Assembly: GCF_009712225.1 (NCBI RefSeq)
Contig: NZ_WASP01000006.1
Coordinates: 286,438-350,437 of the forward strand
DNA from: Desulfovibrio sp.
GTDB lineage: Bacteria > Desulfobacterota > Desulfovibrionia > Desulfovibrionales > Desulfovibrionaceae
Direction of reading: 5' to 3'
Length of the DNA stretch: 64,000 nucleotides
Part shown: positions 26,692 to 36,502 of the stretch, piece after piece
Layout: each line of letters starts with the position of its first letter
How positions within the stretch are numbered: position 1 is the first letter of the stretch
Notes under the pieces: model-generated
Seen by the model: the letters and a program-made list of their open reading frames with translations, nothing else
Databases searched by the model: none
Told to the model about the DNA's origin: nothing
Translations under genes and position numbers: made by a program

Positions 26692-28131
26692 ATGTTTATT
26701 CAGTGTCTGGCAGTAAACAAGCGCTTCTCTTGCCTGACCGGCGTGCTGGTCTGTCTGTTTTTGCTGGCACAGTCAGGCCCTGCATCTGCTTTTGACACTG
26801 TTGCCATGCCACACGATACAGTGACGCTCACCGCAGCAGAGCGTGCCTACATAAATGAACACAAATCAGTAACACTCTGCGTTGATCCCGACTGGGTTCC
26901 CTATGAGCGCATCGATGCAAGTGGCAAGCATGTGGGCATTGCCGCCGACCTTTTGGCGCTGGTTTCTGCCAGAACAGGCATTGAATTCGAGCTTGTGCCA
27001 ACCCGCGACTGGAATGAAAGCCTCGAGTTCTCCAGGTCAGGCCGGTGCAAGGTTCTGAGCTTTTTGAACCAAACCTCCGAACGCAGCGAATGGCTTATTT
27101 TCACCACGCCCCTGTTCAGCGATCCCAACGTATTTATCACGCGTGAAGAGCATCCCTTTATTTCCGACCCAGCCACGCTCGAAAACGAATCCATTGTGTT
27201 TCCTGAGGGTACGGCCATGGAGGGTATGATAAGGGAACGCTACCCCAACCTTGAAATCAAGCTTGTCAATTCAGAAGATGAAGCTCTGGATATGGTTTCT
27301 GCCAGGCGCAGTTCCATGACCATGCGTTCGCTGATTGTGGCTGCCTACACCATTCGCAAAAACGGTCTGTTCAATCTGAAGATTGCAGGTCAGCTGCCCA
27401 TGTACATTAACCACCTGCGTATTGGCGTGAAAAAAGGTGATGGGGTGCTGCGCAACATACTTGATAAGGGCGTGCAGTCCATAACGCCTCAGGAAAAGGG
27501 GCGGGTGGTCAACCAGCATGTGACCATCAATGTGCAGACCATGGTGGACCCCCGTTGGCTGTTTATGGGGGGTGGCCTGGCGGTAACGATTGCAGCTCTC
27601 TGGGGCTACTGGACATACCGTCTCCGCAAGCTCAATGCCGCCCTCCTGCACCTTTCCAATACCGATAGCCTCACTGGCCTTGCCAACAGGCAAAAACTGT
27701 CTGCCTGCATGGCTGAGACCATGATACGTTCGTACCAGCATGATCTGCCGTTTTCTGTGATGCTGTTTGATCTGGACAATTTTAAAAGGGTCAATGACAC
27801 ATTCGGGCACCTTGCTGGCGATGCCGTGCTGCAGGCTTTGAATTCCATTGCGTCAAATGCACTGCGTCCGCAGGATACGCCGGGCCGCTGGGGCGGCGAG
27901 GAATTCCTTGTTCTTTTGCCTGAAACAGCTGCTGGCGAGGCGACAACGCTGGCCGAAATCCTGCGCAAAGGTGTGGGCGAGTATGAATTTTCCGATGGCC
28001 TGCACTGTACGATCAGTATTGGCGTGGCACAAATGCGCTCTGATGATACGCCTGATACCCTGATTCATCGGGCAGATACTGCATTGTACCGTGCAAAAAA
28101 AGAGGGGAAAAACAGGGTTGTGCTGGGGTAG
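26692..28131 (+). CDS. Diguanylate cyclase with periplasmic family-3 binding domain
   Basis: The protein has 479 residues from the ATG at 26692, which has GGAG upstream and directly begins a signal sequence. An ATG 87 bases earlier is an alternative. A periplasmic solute-binding-like domain covers about 45-270 (CVDPDWVPYERIDASGKHVGIAADLL). One membrane helix lies near 289-308. The C-terminal GGDEF domain has its active loop as GGEEF near 400-404, which is catalytically competent. The protein should make cyclic di-GMP in response to a periplasmic ligand, possibly an amino acid given the domain family. It follows the hemerythrin chemoreceptor by 272 bases. Confidence 0.9.
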   Translation: MFIQCLAVNKRFSCLTGVLVCLFLLAQSGPASAFDTVAMPHDTVTLTAAERAYINEHKSVTLCVDPDWVPYERIDASGKHVGIAADLLALVSARTGIEFELVPTRDWNESLEFSRSGRCKVLSFLNQTSERSEWLIFTTPLFSDPNVFITREEHPFISDPATLENESIVFPEGTAMEGMIRERYPNLEIKLVNSEDEALDMVSARRSSMTMRSLIVAAYTIRKNGLFNLKIAGQLPMYINHLRIGVKKGDGVLRNILDKGVQSITPQEKGRVVNQHVTINVQTMVDPRWLFMGGGLAVTIAALWGYWTYRLRKLNAALLHLSNTDSLTGLANRQKLSACMAETMIRSYQHDLPFSVMLFDLDNFKRVNDTFGHLAGDAVLQALNSIASNALRPQDTPGRWGGEEFLVLLPETAAGEATTLAEILRKGVGEYEFSDGLHCTISIGVAQMRSDDTPDTLIHRADTALYRAKKEGKNRVVLG

Positions 28132-28377
28132 AACCTACAGTTGGCTCTTATCATATTGTCGATAAACTGTTTGCGTACTCATACTGTTTACGCCAACGCT
28201 TGCCTCTATTCATGTTTTGAGCTAATTTTATATAATGAAATCAGGGTATATAAGATTTACTTAAATTACCCATAGGTTTTTTATCCTGTTTGGCAGCTCC
28301 ATGGTTTGCCGCATCAATGTGTTTTAGCTTTTGTTGCATCCCTTGTGTTTCAAGCATTCTGATGCTGCGGGGTTTAT

Positions 28378-31300
28378 ATGCCAGAGGCCCAACCACACAT
28401 TCGCTTGCAACCCCCCATCAATTTCCCTTCATGGGTTCAGTCTTACAAGCCCTTGTGGGTCATTGCCCTCATTGACCTGTTTGTGCTTGGAATCATTTTT
28501 TTCGCCCTGGCGGAAAGCCGCCACCGAGATTTTGAAACAGCCATCAACACTCTTGAAAGTGTTTCTCGCTCCATGGACGACATCCTCTCGTGGAGATTCG
28601 AAAAAATACATCTTGCCCTGCTCAGCACTGTTGATGAGGTCGAGAAACAGTCTCGCCAAGACAACATAAGCTGGGACGGCATGGAGAAATTTGGCCGTAC
28701 ACTGGACGACAGGTTGCCCGACAGCCTCGGTTTTTTGGTCACAGACAGTCTGGGGCGGGTTATCTACGCCTCGCCGCGTGCGCTTTCTGGCGACATCTCT
28801 GTTGCCAACGACGACCATTTTGTTCAGCTGCGTAATAATCCTTCGCTTGGGCTCTCCATCTCCAAACCATTCTACGGGCATGCCTGGCCTCACCCAATTA
28901 TTGTTCTCTCCATGCGTTATACGCAGCCCAGCGGTGAATTTGGCGGCATAATTGCCTGTGCGGTATCCATAAACATGTTTTCTGCCGTACTGGGAGCTGT
29001 AGAAATCGCCAGCCCTTCTGCCGTAGCCACGCTGTGGGACAAGAGGCTCGGCCTGATAACGCAGTACCCGGCGGGGCAGTTTTATCTCGACGTAAAGCCT
29101 TCCCCGCAATTACGCAAACTCATCATGCAGGATGCCCCGCCCACTATCTATCACCATAACAGAACTGATTTTAATAATAAAAACAGAATTGCATTTTTTC
29201 GCAAACTCAGCCAGTGGCCCCTGTATCTTTCTGTAGGCGTATTTGAGCAGGACGTACTGGTAAAGTGGCGTCAGGAAGTGGTGTCTCTGGGTGTTTTGGG
29301 GCTGGTGTTCGCATTTATTTCCTTTTGGGGTGGCATTGCCTACACGCGGAATGTCCGTGCCCTTGCAGTGGGCGAAAAGCGCTATAAGGGGCTTTTCAAC
29401 CATATGCAGGCTGGTCTGGCCCTGTTTGAGCCGGTGTTTCTGCATACGGGGGCCATCTGCGACTTCAGGTACGTCGAAGTCAACAAGGCCTACTGCACCA
29501 TCTTCAGGTCAAATCAGGAAGACATTGTTGGAAAAACCCTGCTGCACAGAATAGCAGGCAAAACCAACAACCCCTCAAAATGGCTCAACCATCTCATAAC
29601 TACGATTGAGACCGGCGAGCCTGCCCACTTTGATTTTTTTCTTGAAGGCAGCAATCTCTGGATAGATGTGGTGGCCTATCGGTCAGAAGCTGGCAAAATT
29701 GCCATCCTGTGCATAGACGTGAGCGAAAGCAAGTTTGCACAGGCCCGCGCCACCCGCGTTTCGCAAATGTACGCGGCGCTGAGCAGGTGCAATCAGGCCA
29801 TTGTGCGCTGCACCACGCGCGAAGAGCTGTTTGCCGACATCTGCCGCGCCGCAGTGGAAGCTGGGGGCATGAAGGGTGCCTGGATAGGCCTTGTAGACAA
29901 GCAGACAAGCAATGTGAATCCGGTAAGTTCGTTTGGGCTCAATGACAATGATCTGCGTACGCTAAAGGTTTCTGTCAAGGAATTTGACCCCTTTGGCTCT
30001 GGTCCCACCGGTTGCGCCATCAGAAACAACGAGCCCATCTGGTCAAACAATTCCACCTCTGACCCTCGCCTTGTGCCCTGGTGGCAGCTGGTGCAGAAGA
30101 CTGGCTTTCTTTCTGTGGGTGCGTTGCCGCTGCGGCAGCGGGGAGAGGTGGTGGGCAACCTTACCCTCTATTCCATGGAAGTGGGAGCCTTTGATGATGA
30201 CGTGCGTGATCTGTTGGGAGAAATGGCCTCCAACGTGAGTTTCGCGCTCGACAATCTGGCCTGGGACGAAGAGCGACGCTGTAACGAGGCCAGAATAAAC
30301 GAACTTGCCTTTTATGATCAGCTGACCGGTCTTGCCAACCGTCCCCTGCTCACAGAACGCATAAGGCTGGCAGTTGCAGCGGCACAGCACAGCAATCAGT
30401 ATAATGCCCTGCTGTTCATTGACCTGGACAGTTTCAAGACCATCAACGACACGTTGGGGCACGACCAGGGCGACTTTCTGTTGCAACAGGTCGGCCATCG
30501 TCTGCAAGCCCTTGTGCAGCCAGAAGACACCGTGGCCCGTTTTGGCGGCGATGAATTTGTGCTTTTGCTGCAGGGCATTTCTGACAGCCGCGATGAAGCG
30601 ATCAAGAAGGTTGCCCTTATCAGTCGCAAGGTGCTGAGCACAATACGCTCACCAATCGTCATAAATGGTGTCACCTGCCATTGTACTGCCAGTGTGGGTG
30701 TTGCGCTGTTTGGTTCGCGCGGCATTACGCCCGAGGAACTGCTCAAACAGGCCGACCTTGCCATGTACCAGGCCAAGGATGCGGGCAGAAATACCGTGCG
30801 TTTTTTTGACCCGCAGATGCAGCAGGCTGTGCTGGAGCGCATTATCCTTGAGCGCGAGCTTGAAGAGGCCATCGGGCTTGAGCAGTTTGTGCTGTATTAT
30901 CAGCCGCTGATAGACATAGACGATAAAATCACAGGCGCCGAGGCGCTGATCCGCTGGCAACACCCCAAGCGGGGTCTGCTGCCGCCTGGCGAATTCATTC
31001 CGGTTGCTGAAGAAAACGGCATGATCACGCGCATTGGCCTGTGGGTGTTGCGTGAGGCATGCAGCCAGTTGGCAAAATGGGCGGAGATTCCCGAATTGGC
31101 CGGGCTGACTGTTTCCATTAACGTGAGTGCCAGGCAGTTCCGCGAGGGCGGCTTTGTGCGCGAGGTTACCTCGGCGGTGCGGCAGGCGGGCATTGACCCT
31201 GGCCTGCTCAAGCTTGAGCTGACCGAAAGCCAGCTTGCTGTAAGTATGCAGGAAATCATTTCTTCCATGGTGGAACTGAGTAATCTGGGGCTGCGTTTTT

Positions 31301-31632
31301 CGCTGGACGATTTTGGTACAGGGTATTCGTCCATGGCCTACCTCAAGCTTTTGCCGCTGGATCAGCTGAAGATCGACAAGTCATTTATTCGCGATCTGCT
31401 CGCTGATCCCAACGATGCCGCTATTGCCAGCATTATCATTGCACTTTCGCAAAGCCTTGGTCTTAGCGCAGTGGCAGAAGGCGTGGAAACCAGCGAACAG
31501 AAAAGAGCTCTGATAAATATGGGCTGCACCCTGTTTCAGGGGTATCTGTTCAGCATGCCGCTTCCGGTACAGGATTTTGAGGGGTATGCGGCAAATATGA
31601 CAAATACTGCCAATGCCGAAACACAGGACTAG
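28378..31632 (+). CDS. Sensor protein with PAS, GAF, GGDEF and EAL domains
   Basis: This 1084-residue protein begins with a membrane helix (about 25-42). A periplasmic Cache-like sensor region follows (about 45-295), then a second helix (about 300-323). Cytoplasmic PAS (about 335-455) and GAF (about 460-625) domains come next. GGDEF (about 650-800) has an intact GGDEF loop at about 722. EAL (about 820-1065) has EALIRW and DDFGTGYSS intact. It could therefore both make and degrade cyclic di-GMP, and which activity dominates cannot be read here. The 246 bases upstream are AT-rich with a TATAAT and a GTCGATAA element. The stop is followed by a bidirectional terminator. Confidence 0.92.
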   Translation: MPEAQPHIRLQPPINFPSWVQSYKPLWVIALIDLFVLGIIFFALAESRHRDFETAINTLESVSRSMDDILSWRFEKIHLALLSTVDEVEKQSRQDNISWDGMEKFGRTLDDRLPDSLGFLVTDSLGRVIYASPRALSGDISVANDDHFVQLRNNPSLGLSISKPFYGHAWPHPIIVLSMRYTQPSGEFGGIIACAVSINMFSAVLGAVEIASPSAVATLWDKRLGLITQYPAGQFYLDVKPSPQLRKLIMQDAPPTIYHHNRTDFNNKNRIAFFRKLSQWPLYLSVGVFEQDVLVKWRQEVVSLGVLGLVFAFISFWGGIAYTRNVRALAVGEKRYKGLFNHMQAGLALFEPVFLHTGAICDFRYVEVNKAYCTIFRSNQEDIVGKTLLHRIAGKTNNPSKWLNHLITTIETGEPAHFDFFLEGSNLWIDVVAYRSEAGKIAILCIDVSESKFAQARATRVSQMYAALSRCNQAIVRCTTREELFADICRAAVEAGGMKGAWIGLVDKQTSNVNPVSSFGLNDNDLRTLKVSVKEFDPFGSGPTGCAIRNNEPIWSNNSTSDPRLVPWWQLVQKTGFLSVGALPLRQRGEVVGNLTLYSMEVGAFDDDVRDLLGEMASNVSFALDNLAWDEERRCNEARINELAFYDQLTGLANRPLLTERIRLAVAAAQHSNQYNALLFIDLDSFKTINDTLGHDQGDFLLQQVGHRLQALVQPEDTVARFGGDEFVLLLQGISDSRDEAIKKVALISRKVLSTIRSPIVINGVTCHCTASVGVALFGSRGITPEELLKQADLAMYQAKDAGRNTVRFFDPQMQQAVLERIILERELEEAIGLEQFVLYYQPLIDIDDKITGAEALIRWQHPKRGLLPPGEFIPVAEENGMITRIGLWVLREACSQLAKWAEIPELAGLTVSINVSARQFREGGFVREVTSAVRQAGIDPGLLKLELTESQLAVSMQEIISSMVELSNLGLRFSLDDFGTGYSSMAYLKLLPLDQLKIDKSFIRDLLADPNDAAIASIIIALSQSLGLSAVAEGVETSEQKRALINMGCTLFQGYLFSMPLPVQDFEGYAANMTNTANAETQD

Positions 31633-31656
31633 ATAGGGCAACAGATGACAGGCCAC

Positions 31657-31683
31657 AAAAAAGGGCGGGGTAAACCCGCCCTT
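31657..31683. terminator. Bidirectional terminator between convergent genes
   Basis: AAGGGCGGG pairs with CCCGCCCTT (nine pairs, five-base loop). A six-A run on the left edge gives a full T-run on the minus strand. The plus-strand end is less T-rich. Confidence 0.88.
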
Positions 31684-31704
31684 CATCATTTATCAGCCTG
31701 CGCG

Positions 31705-32529
31705 CTAGATGTTGCTGCCATCGAGCTGCTGCCATTTGCCAAGGTAGCTCAAGATATGTTGGCAGATTGCCGCCTGTTCTTCCTTGCCTTGACCGGTAAT
31801 ACTGATGGGGTTGGCAAAATTATAGCGTACAGTCATGCCCACTCTGACCGGCCCAAGTTCCTTGATTTTGTTGCCCTGACCCCAGGCGTCTGTCTTGAGC
31901 GCCAGCGGCACTATGGGAACACCGGCCTTTTTGGCCAGCTTGACCCCGATGGAGTTGAACATCTGTGGGTTAAACTCGCGCGAGCGGGTATGCTGCGGAA
32001 ACACGATGATGGAAATGCCCTTTTTCAGCCGTTCCAGCCCGCCTTCAAGCACGGCGGTGAGGTCTTCGCGCGGGTTAGTGCGACCAACCACAATGGGGTT
32101 GCGCGAGCACATTACCGGTCCAAAGAGCGGCATGGTGGTAAGGCTCTTTTTGACCACAAAGGTCACGGGGCGGCGGGGGCGAATCATGGCTGGCAGCATG
32201 AATGTTTCAAGAGTGCTCATGTGGTTGGCAACAAACAGGCAGGGGCCGTCTACCGATTCTATGGCGTTCATGCCTTCAATCTCGATGGGGCAGCCCATGC
32301 GTTCAATGAGGTCAGCAACCCATGCGCTGGCATAAACCCATGCGGCATCGTCGCACAGCCCCTTGGAAGCCCTGGCGCAAAGCCAGCGCACCGGACCAAG
32401 AAACAACCGGCTGTAAAAGCTGAGCGAGGGCATCATGCGGCTGAAAAAGCCCGCACTGGCATGTTGGCTGCTGTATGTGTCGCCCGTAAGAAACTTGGCT
32501 TCAAATGCGCCGTCAACAAAGGGGTTCAT
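31705..32529 (-). CDS. PlsC-like 1-acylglycerol-3-phosphate acyltransferase with variant motifs
   Basis: The protein has 274 residues from the ATG at 32529, which has GGAAG upstream and sits two bases after the rarA stop. It is an acyltransferase of the PlsC fold, but both diagnostic motifs differ from the usual form. Motif I is NHMSTLE where NH(x)4D is typical, and motif III is FPQHTRSR where FPEGTRSR is typical. The catalytic His is kept, and the acidic residue is conservatively replaced. It may acylate lysophosphatidate or another lipid precursor at the inner membrane. No strong membrane helix is obvious beyond amphipathic stretches. Confidence 0.8.
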   Translation of the reverse strand: MNPFVDGAFEAKFLTGDTYSSQHASAGFFSRMMPSLSFYSRLFLGPVRWLCARASKGLCDDAAWVYASAWVADLIERMGCPIEIEGMNAIESVDGPCLFVANHMSTLETFMLPAMIRPRRPVTFVVKKSLTTMPLFGPVMCSRNPIVVGRTNPREDLTAVLEGGLERLKKGISIIVFPQHTRSREFNPQMFNSIGVKLAKKAGVPIVPLALKTDAWGQGNKIKELGPVRVGMTVRYNFANPISITGQGKEEQAAICQHILSYLGKWQQLDGSNI

Positions 32530-32531
32530 GC

Positions 32532-33755
32532 CTATTCTTCCGTTTTTTTGATTTTGTGCAGTTTGCGCCACCACTGGCTGAGCCGCGGTTCATCACCGTT
32601 GTCACGCGGCTGATAGAACCTTCTGCCTTCCAGTTCCTGCGGCAGATACGATTGCTCAATCCACGATTCGGGGTAATTGTGCGGATACTTGTATTCCTTG
32701 CCGTAACCCCACTCTTTTTGCAGCTGGGTAGAGGGGTTGCGCAGATGCAGGGGCACGGGCCGTGCGCCGTTGAGCTTAACTTCACGCGCTGCATTAAGGT
32801 AGGCTGCGTAGGCCGTGTTGCTCTTTTTGGCCATGGCCAGATAGGTAACGGTTTCTGCCAGCGGAATAAAACCTTCCGGCATGCCCACAAATTCTACCGC
32901 CTGCTGGCAGGCCACTGCCAGTCCCAATGCGTTGGGGTCGGCCAGGCCCACATCTTCAGAGGCAGAGAGTATCAGCCTGCGGCATACAAAGCGCGGGTCT
33001 TCGCCCCCTTCAAGCAGGCAGGCAAGATAGTACAGCGCCGCATCCACATCGCTGCCGCGTATGGATTTGATGAGGGCCGAGGCAAGCTCGTAATGGTTGT
33101 CGCCGTCCTTGTCGTGCCTGATAAGTATTTCGGGCAAGGCAGCCTTGATGTGTTCAAGGTCGCGTCTGTCTTCTGGCAGGGCGCCCACATACTCCACAAG
33201 ATTGAGCAGTGTGCGGGCGTCACCGTGCGATACGCCTGCCAGCAGGTCGGCCACGTCGTCGGGCATCTGCAATTGCAGGTCGCCTGCGCCACGTCGGGCC
33301 AGCTCCATCAGCTCGGGGCGGCCAAGGGGCCGCAACCGCAGCACATGCAGGCGCGAGAGCAACTGGCGCGTTACACTGAACGAAGGATTTTCGGTGGTTG
33401 TGGCAAGCAGGGTGAGCTCGCCCGATTCCACCAGAGGCAAAAAAAAGTCCTGCTGGGCCTTTGAAAAGCGGTGCAGTTCGTCCAGCACCAGAATTTCCAC
33501 TCCGGTAAGCGATCGCCGCAAATGCTGCAAACCGGCCTCTGGCGCGCTGAGTCGCAGATAGGGCCTGCCGCTGGATTTGGCAAGCAGCAGGGCAAGGGTT
33601 GATTTGCCGCAACCGGGTGGGCCAAATAGGAGCAGACTGGGCAACCGCCCGGATTTCATTATTGAGCGAAGGCGGTCGCCCAGGTGGCTCTGCCCCAGAA
33701 AGAGCGCAAGATCATCCGGGCGCATGCGCTCCGGTAGCGGTTTGCTTACAGTCAC
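32532..33755 (-). CDS. rarA: Replication-associated recombination protein RarA (MgsA)
   Basis: The protein has 407 residues from a GTG at 33755. That codon overlaps the rsmE TGA (GTGA) and is preceded by CAGGA, which decides the start. The AAA+ motor shows Walker A GPPGCGKST and Walker B VLDELHRF, and the sensor segment ATTTENPSFSV is typical of RarA. The C-terminal tetramerisation part includes the family string HLRNPSTQLQKEWGYGKEYKYPH (shown here only as a landmark, about residue 330). It acts at stalled replication forks with SSB and RecA. It is coupled to rsmE upstream and nearly abuts the acyltransferase downstream. Confidence 0.93.
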   Translation of the reverse strand: MTVSKPLPERMRPDDLALFLGQSHLGDRLRSIMKSGRLPSLLLFGPPGCGKSTLALLLAKSSGRPYLRLSAPEAGLQHLRRSLTGVEILVLDELHRFSKAQQDFFLPLVESGELTLLATTTENPSFSVTRQLLSRLHVLRLRPLGRPELMELARRGAGDLQLQMPDDVADLLAGVSHGDARTLLNLVEYVGALPEDRRDLEHIKAALPEILIRHDKDGDNHYELASALIKSIRGSDVDAALYYLACLLEGGEDPRFVCRRLILSASEDVGLADPNALGLAVACQQAVEFVGMPEGFIPLAETVTYLAMAKKSNTAYAAYLNAAREVKLNGARPVPLHLRNPSTQLQKEWGYGKEYKYPHNYPESWIEQSYLPQELEGRRFYQPRDNGDEPRLSQWWRKLHKIKKTEE

Positions 33756-34510
33756 TTTCCTGCCCCTGCGGTGGCATCTGCCTTGCCCGAGAGCTGCGAC
33801 GCCCACCAGTGGATGCCAAGGCAGAGCGTGGCGGCGGTTTCGCAACGCAGCACGCGTGCGCCGAGGCTGACAGGGGTAAACCTGGCATTGTTCAGAGCTG
33901 TCAGCTCGCGCTGTGAAAAGCCTCCCTCTGGCCCCACCACATAAACGCTAAGGCCGGGCTGCCCCGCCAGCTCGGGGGTAAGCATGTGCACGCCATCCTG
34001 CAGTTCCCACGGCAGAATGCGGTGGTCGGCAGCGTGCGAAAGATGGATAAGCTGGTCAACTCCGCCGGAAAGGGCGCGCACCTCTGGCAGCCATGGGTTG
34101 CCGCTCTGTTTTGCGCCAGCAATCATCTGACCAAGGCAGGCTTCTTCCGCAGCGGCAGAAAGTTTGCCCTGGCTATGGTCGCCCTGCCACAGCCACACGC
34201 CGTGCGCGCCAAGTTCAACGGCCTTTTCCATAAAAAAACCGCGCCGCACGGCCTTGCTGTAGGCCAGCGCCACCACGGCCCGCGAGTGCGGGGCAGGGGT
34301 GAGGGTTTCAGAAACGCGCTCGAGCTGCACGTTTTTTTTGCCGACCTTGCGCACCACAAAAATTCCCGACCGACCCCTGCCGTCCAGCAGGCCTACCTCT
34401 GTGCCGGGCTCAGCCCGCAGAACCTGACCGAGGTGGCGGGCTTCCTGCCCTTCAAGACGGGCCGTCTCTCCCCAGAATTCAGGGGGCAGATAAAAAAACG
34501 GTACGCTCAT
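33752..34510 (-). CDS. rsmE: 16S rRNA m3U1498 methyltransferase
   Basis: The 252-residue protein has an N-terminal PUA-like part (EARHLGQVLRAEPGTEV). Its SPOUT methyltransferase domain contains the knot motifs GPEGGFSQRELTAL and VSLGARVLRCETAA. RsmE methylates U1498 of 16S rRNA using S-adenosylmethionine. Its ATG overlaps the stop of the upstream 573-residue gene (ATGA), and its stop overlaps the rarA start, so all three are translationally linked. Confidence 0.94.
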   Translation of the reverse strand: MSVPFFYLPPEFWGETARLEGQEARHLGQVLRAEPGTEVGLLDGRGRSGIFVVRKVGKKNVQLERVSETLTPAPHSRAVVALAYSKAVRRGFFMEKAVELGAHGVWLWQGDHSQGKLSAAAEEACLGQMIAGAKQSGNPWLPEVRALSGGVDQLIHLSHAADHRILPWELQDGVHMLTPELAGQPGLSVYVVGPEGGFSQRELTALNNARFTPVSLGARVLRCETAATLCLGIHWWASQLSGKADATAGAGK

Positions 34511-36228
34511 GATCCCACATTTTCCTTGCTGCTGCTGCGCGCCTTGCGCACAGCCTTGAACCCGTCCTGCAATGAAACAAGACGCCTGTAGTTTTTGCGA
34601 ATTTCCTGCCCGGCCGGGGTAAGACTGTCTTCCGGCGGTTCCACATATTTGCGTTGCAGGTAGCTGTCGCGCAGGATTCTTTCCACACAGTCGATGACCG
34701 CGTCAACCAGACCGGGGAAAAAGCTGACGATTTCAAATTTCAGTTCGTTCAGCAGGTTAAGCGCCTCGCGAAACATCTGCTGGTAGGTGATGCGCGCGCC
34801 CTTAAAGGTACGCTGGCACAGGTCTTCGAGAATGCGCACGCGTCTGGCCTGCTGAATGTAGCTGAACCGCGTGCAGACCTCCTGATACAGCTCGCGCAGG
34901 TTTTCAAAGGCTTCGTCGTTGTCGGGCGAGAACAGGTAGTTGCTCAGCACCTTGCTGACGTTTGAGAAAAATTCGTCGCTGTAGCTGATCATGCGTCGCT
35001 GGTGCTTGGTCAGCCAGCTGTACAGGAACTTGAGGCGCTTTTCGTGGGTGCCGGTGTTTTCCACCACCTCGGTACGCTTGTAGATGATACGCCCCGTGTA
35101 TTCGCCGCGCACAATGTCGTTGAGGCGCAGGAACATGTTGGAGGTATCCTTGATGATATTGAGCCCGGTGAGCGCCTTGCCCGTAATGGGGTGCAAAACC
35201 TCCTGTGCCACCACCGAGAGGGCGCGGTCCTGTCGCACGTTGCTGGGGTCAAAGGTGTGCTGCCGGTACTTGATGCGCAGAATGACCACCCGCCGCGGTT
35301 TGTCCAGAAAGAAACCGTCGCGGTCAATGATGCTCAGCACTTCGTCCTGATCGGCATCCACAGCCACCAGCGCAACCTTTTCAAGCAGGGGGTAGCGCGT
35401 GTTTTCGCCATTGGCCATGTAGGTGGTTATGGTTCTGTCTGTCTGCCCAAGCACGCGCAGCAAAAAGCGCTCGCCCATCTTGTGCAGCTTGCGGGCAAAC
35501 AGGGCGCTTGAGGTGCGGCGTTCCGAAACAATGGGAAAGCCGTACAGCTCCATAAGGTACTGATACACAAACATGCGGTTGCGTTCATAAATATCGCTGT
35601 CGCCGTAGACAAACTTGCCTATGCGAATGCCAAAACGCTTGAGCTCGCTGTCGATATCAGAAGGAAACGAGGCAAAAATGCCTGCCAGATGAAACTGCCT
35701 GTCTGCGCCCCAGGCCAGCACGTGGGCTCTGTCCATGCTGAGCAGGTAGGGCATGAGCGACGGGTAGGTTTCGAGCAGCACCGTGTCGGTAGAGCGGAAC
35801 TGCTGGCGAAAAATATCCTGGTGCACGCGCGGCAGCCGCGATGCCAGGGTTTGCAGATTCTGCACCATCACCTGGTTTTCGAGCGGGCAGCAGGCTCCGT
35901 CGCCCTCGGTGATGACAGGGTGCAGGTGGTCGAACTGGAAAATTTCCGAAAAATAGTCGAGCTGGCGCGCAAAGGCCACCATGGCAAAGCCGGGCAGCTC
36001 TTTGTACTCAAACATGTCGTTGTCAAAAGAGGGCAGCAGCTCGCGGGCTTCGACCAGGGGATAGTTTTTGTTTTCCTGATACGGCTTTACGAGGCACAGG
36101 CGAATATGCACGGCATCGAGCAGGTTTTTGAGCGCGTTCAGGTCGCTGACGGCGATGGAAGAGGACAGCTGCGTAGCGTCCTGCCAGGGCAGGCCGTCCT
36201 TGCTGAATACCTCTTGCCATTTGATCAT
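34507..36228 (-). CDS. Uncharacterised 573-residue protein
   Basis: I do not recognise any domain. The protein is soluble and mixed alpha/beta in its first two thirds, and helical and charge-rich in the last third (about 390-570, with QQARRVRILEDLCQRTF and ELKFEIVSFFPGLVDAVIDC). There is no signal peptide, membrane helix, P-loop or obvious metal motif. It starts with an ATG opposite the divergent GAF gene and its stop overlaps the rsmE start by four bases. It is therefore probably the first gene of an operon with rsmE, rarA and the PlsC-like gene. The size and clean coupling make it a real gene. Confidence 0.82.
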   Translation of the reverse strand: MIKWQEVFSKDGLPWQDATQLSSSIAVSDLNALKNLLDAVHIRLCLVKPYQENKNYPLVEARELLPSFDNDMFEYKELPGFAMVAFARQLDYFSEIFQFDHLHPVITEGDGACCPLENQVMVQNLQTLASRLPRVHQDIFRQQFRSTDTVLLETYPSLMPYLLSMDRAHVLAWGADRQFHLAGIFASFPSDIDSELKRFGIRIGKFVYGDSDIYERNRMFVYQYLMELYGFPIVSERRTSSALFARKLHKMGERFLLRVLGQTDRTITTYMANGENTRYPLLEKVALVAVDADQDEVLSIIDRDGFFLDKPRRVVILRIKYRQHTFDPSNVRQDRALSVVAQEVLHPITGKALTGLNIIKDTSNMFLRLNDIVRGEYTGRIIYKRTEVVENTGTHEKRLKFLYSWLTKHQRRMISYSDEFFSNVSKVLSNYLFSPDNDEAFENLRELYQEVCTRFSYIQQARRVRILEDLCQRTFKGARITYQQMFREALNLLNELKFEIVSFFPGLVDAVIDCVERILRDSYLQRKYVEPPEDSLTPAGQEIRKNYRRLVSLQDGFKAVRKARSSSKENVGS

Positions 36229-36502
36229 CGGTTTTTTCCTTACGGTAATTTGTTATTTACTACCTGCTTTTTAGAAAATTTTCCAGTGCCAATGCGGCAG
36301 GTATCCGCGAAAGCGGCATCAACAGCGGCTGTTGCGGGTTTGAAAGCAGCGCCTGTCCTTGTTTTTGCCCATGCGCTGGGCATGCATCGGGCAACAGGCG
36401 GTGCAAAAGAAGTTGCGGCGGCGCATGCGCTTTGCTACAAGAAATGCGTTACCCAAGAGCCGTCACGCTGGTGGGCGGCCTCACCATCAACCCCATGTGC
36501 CC

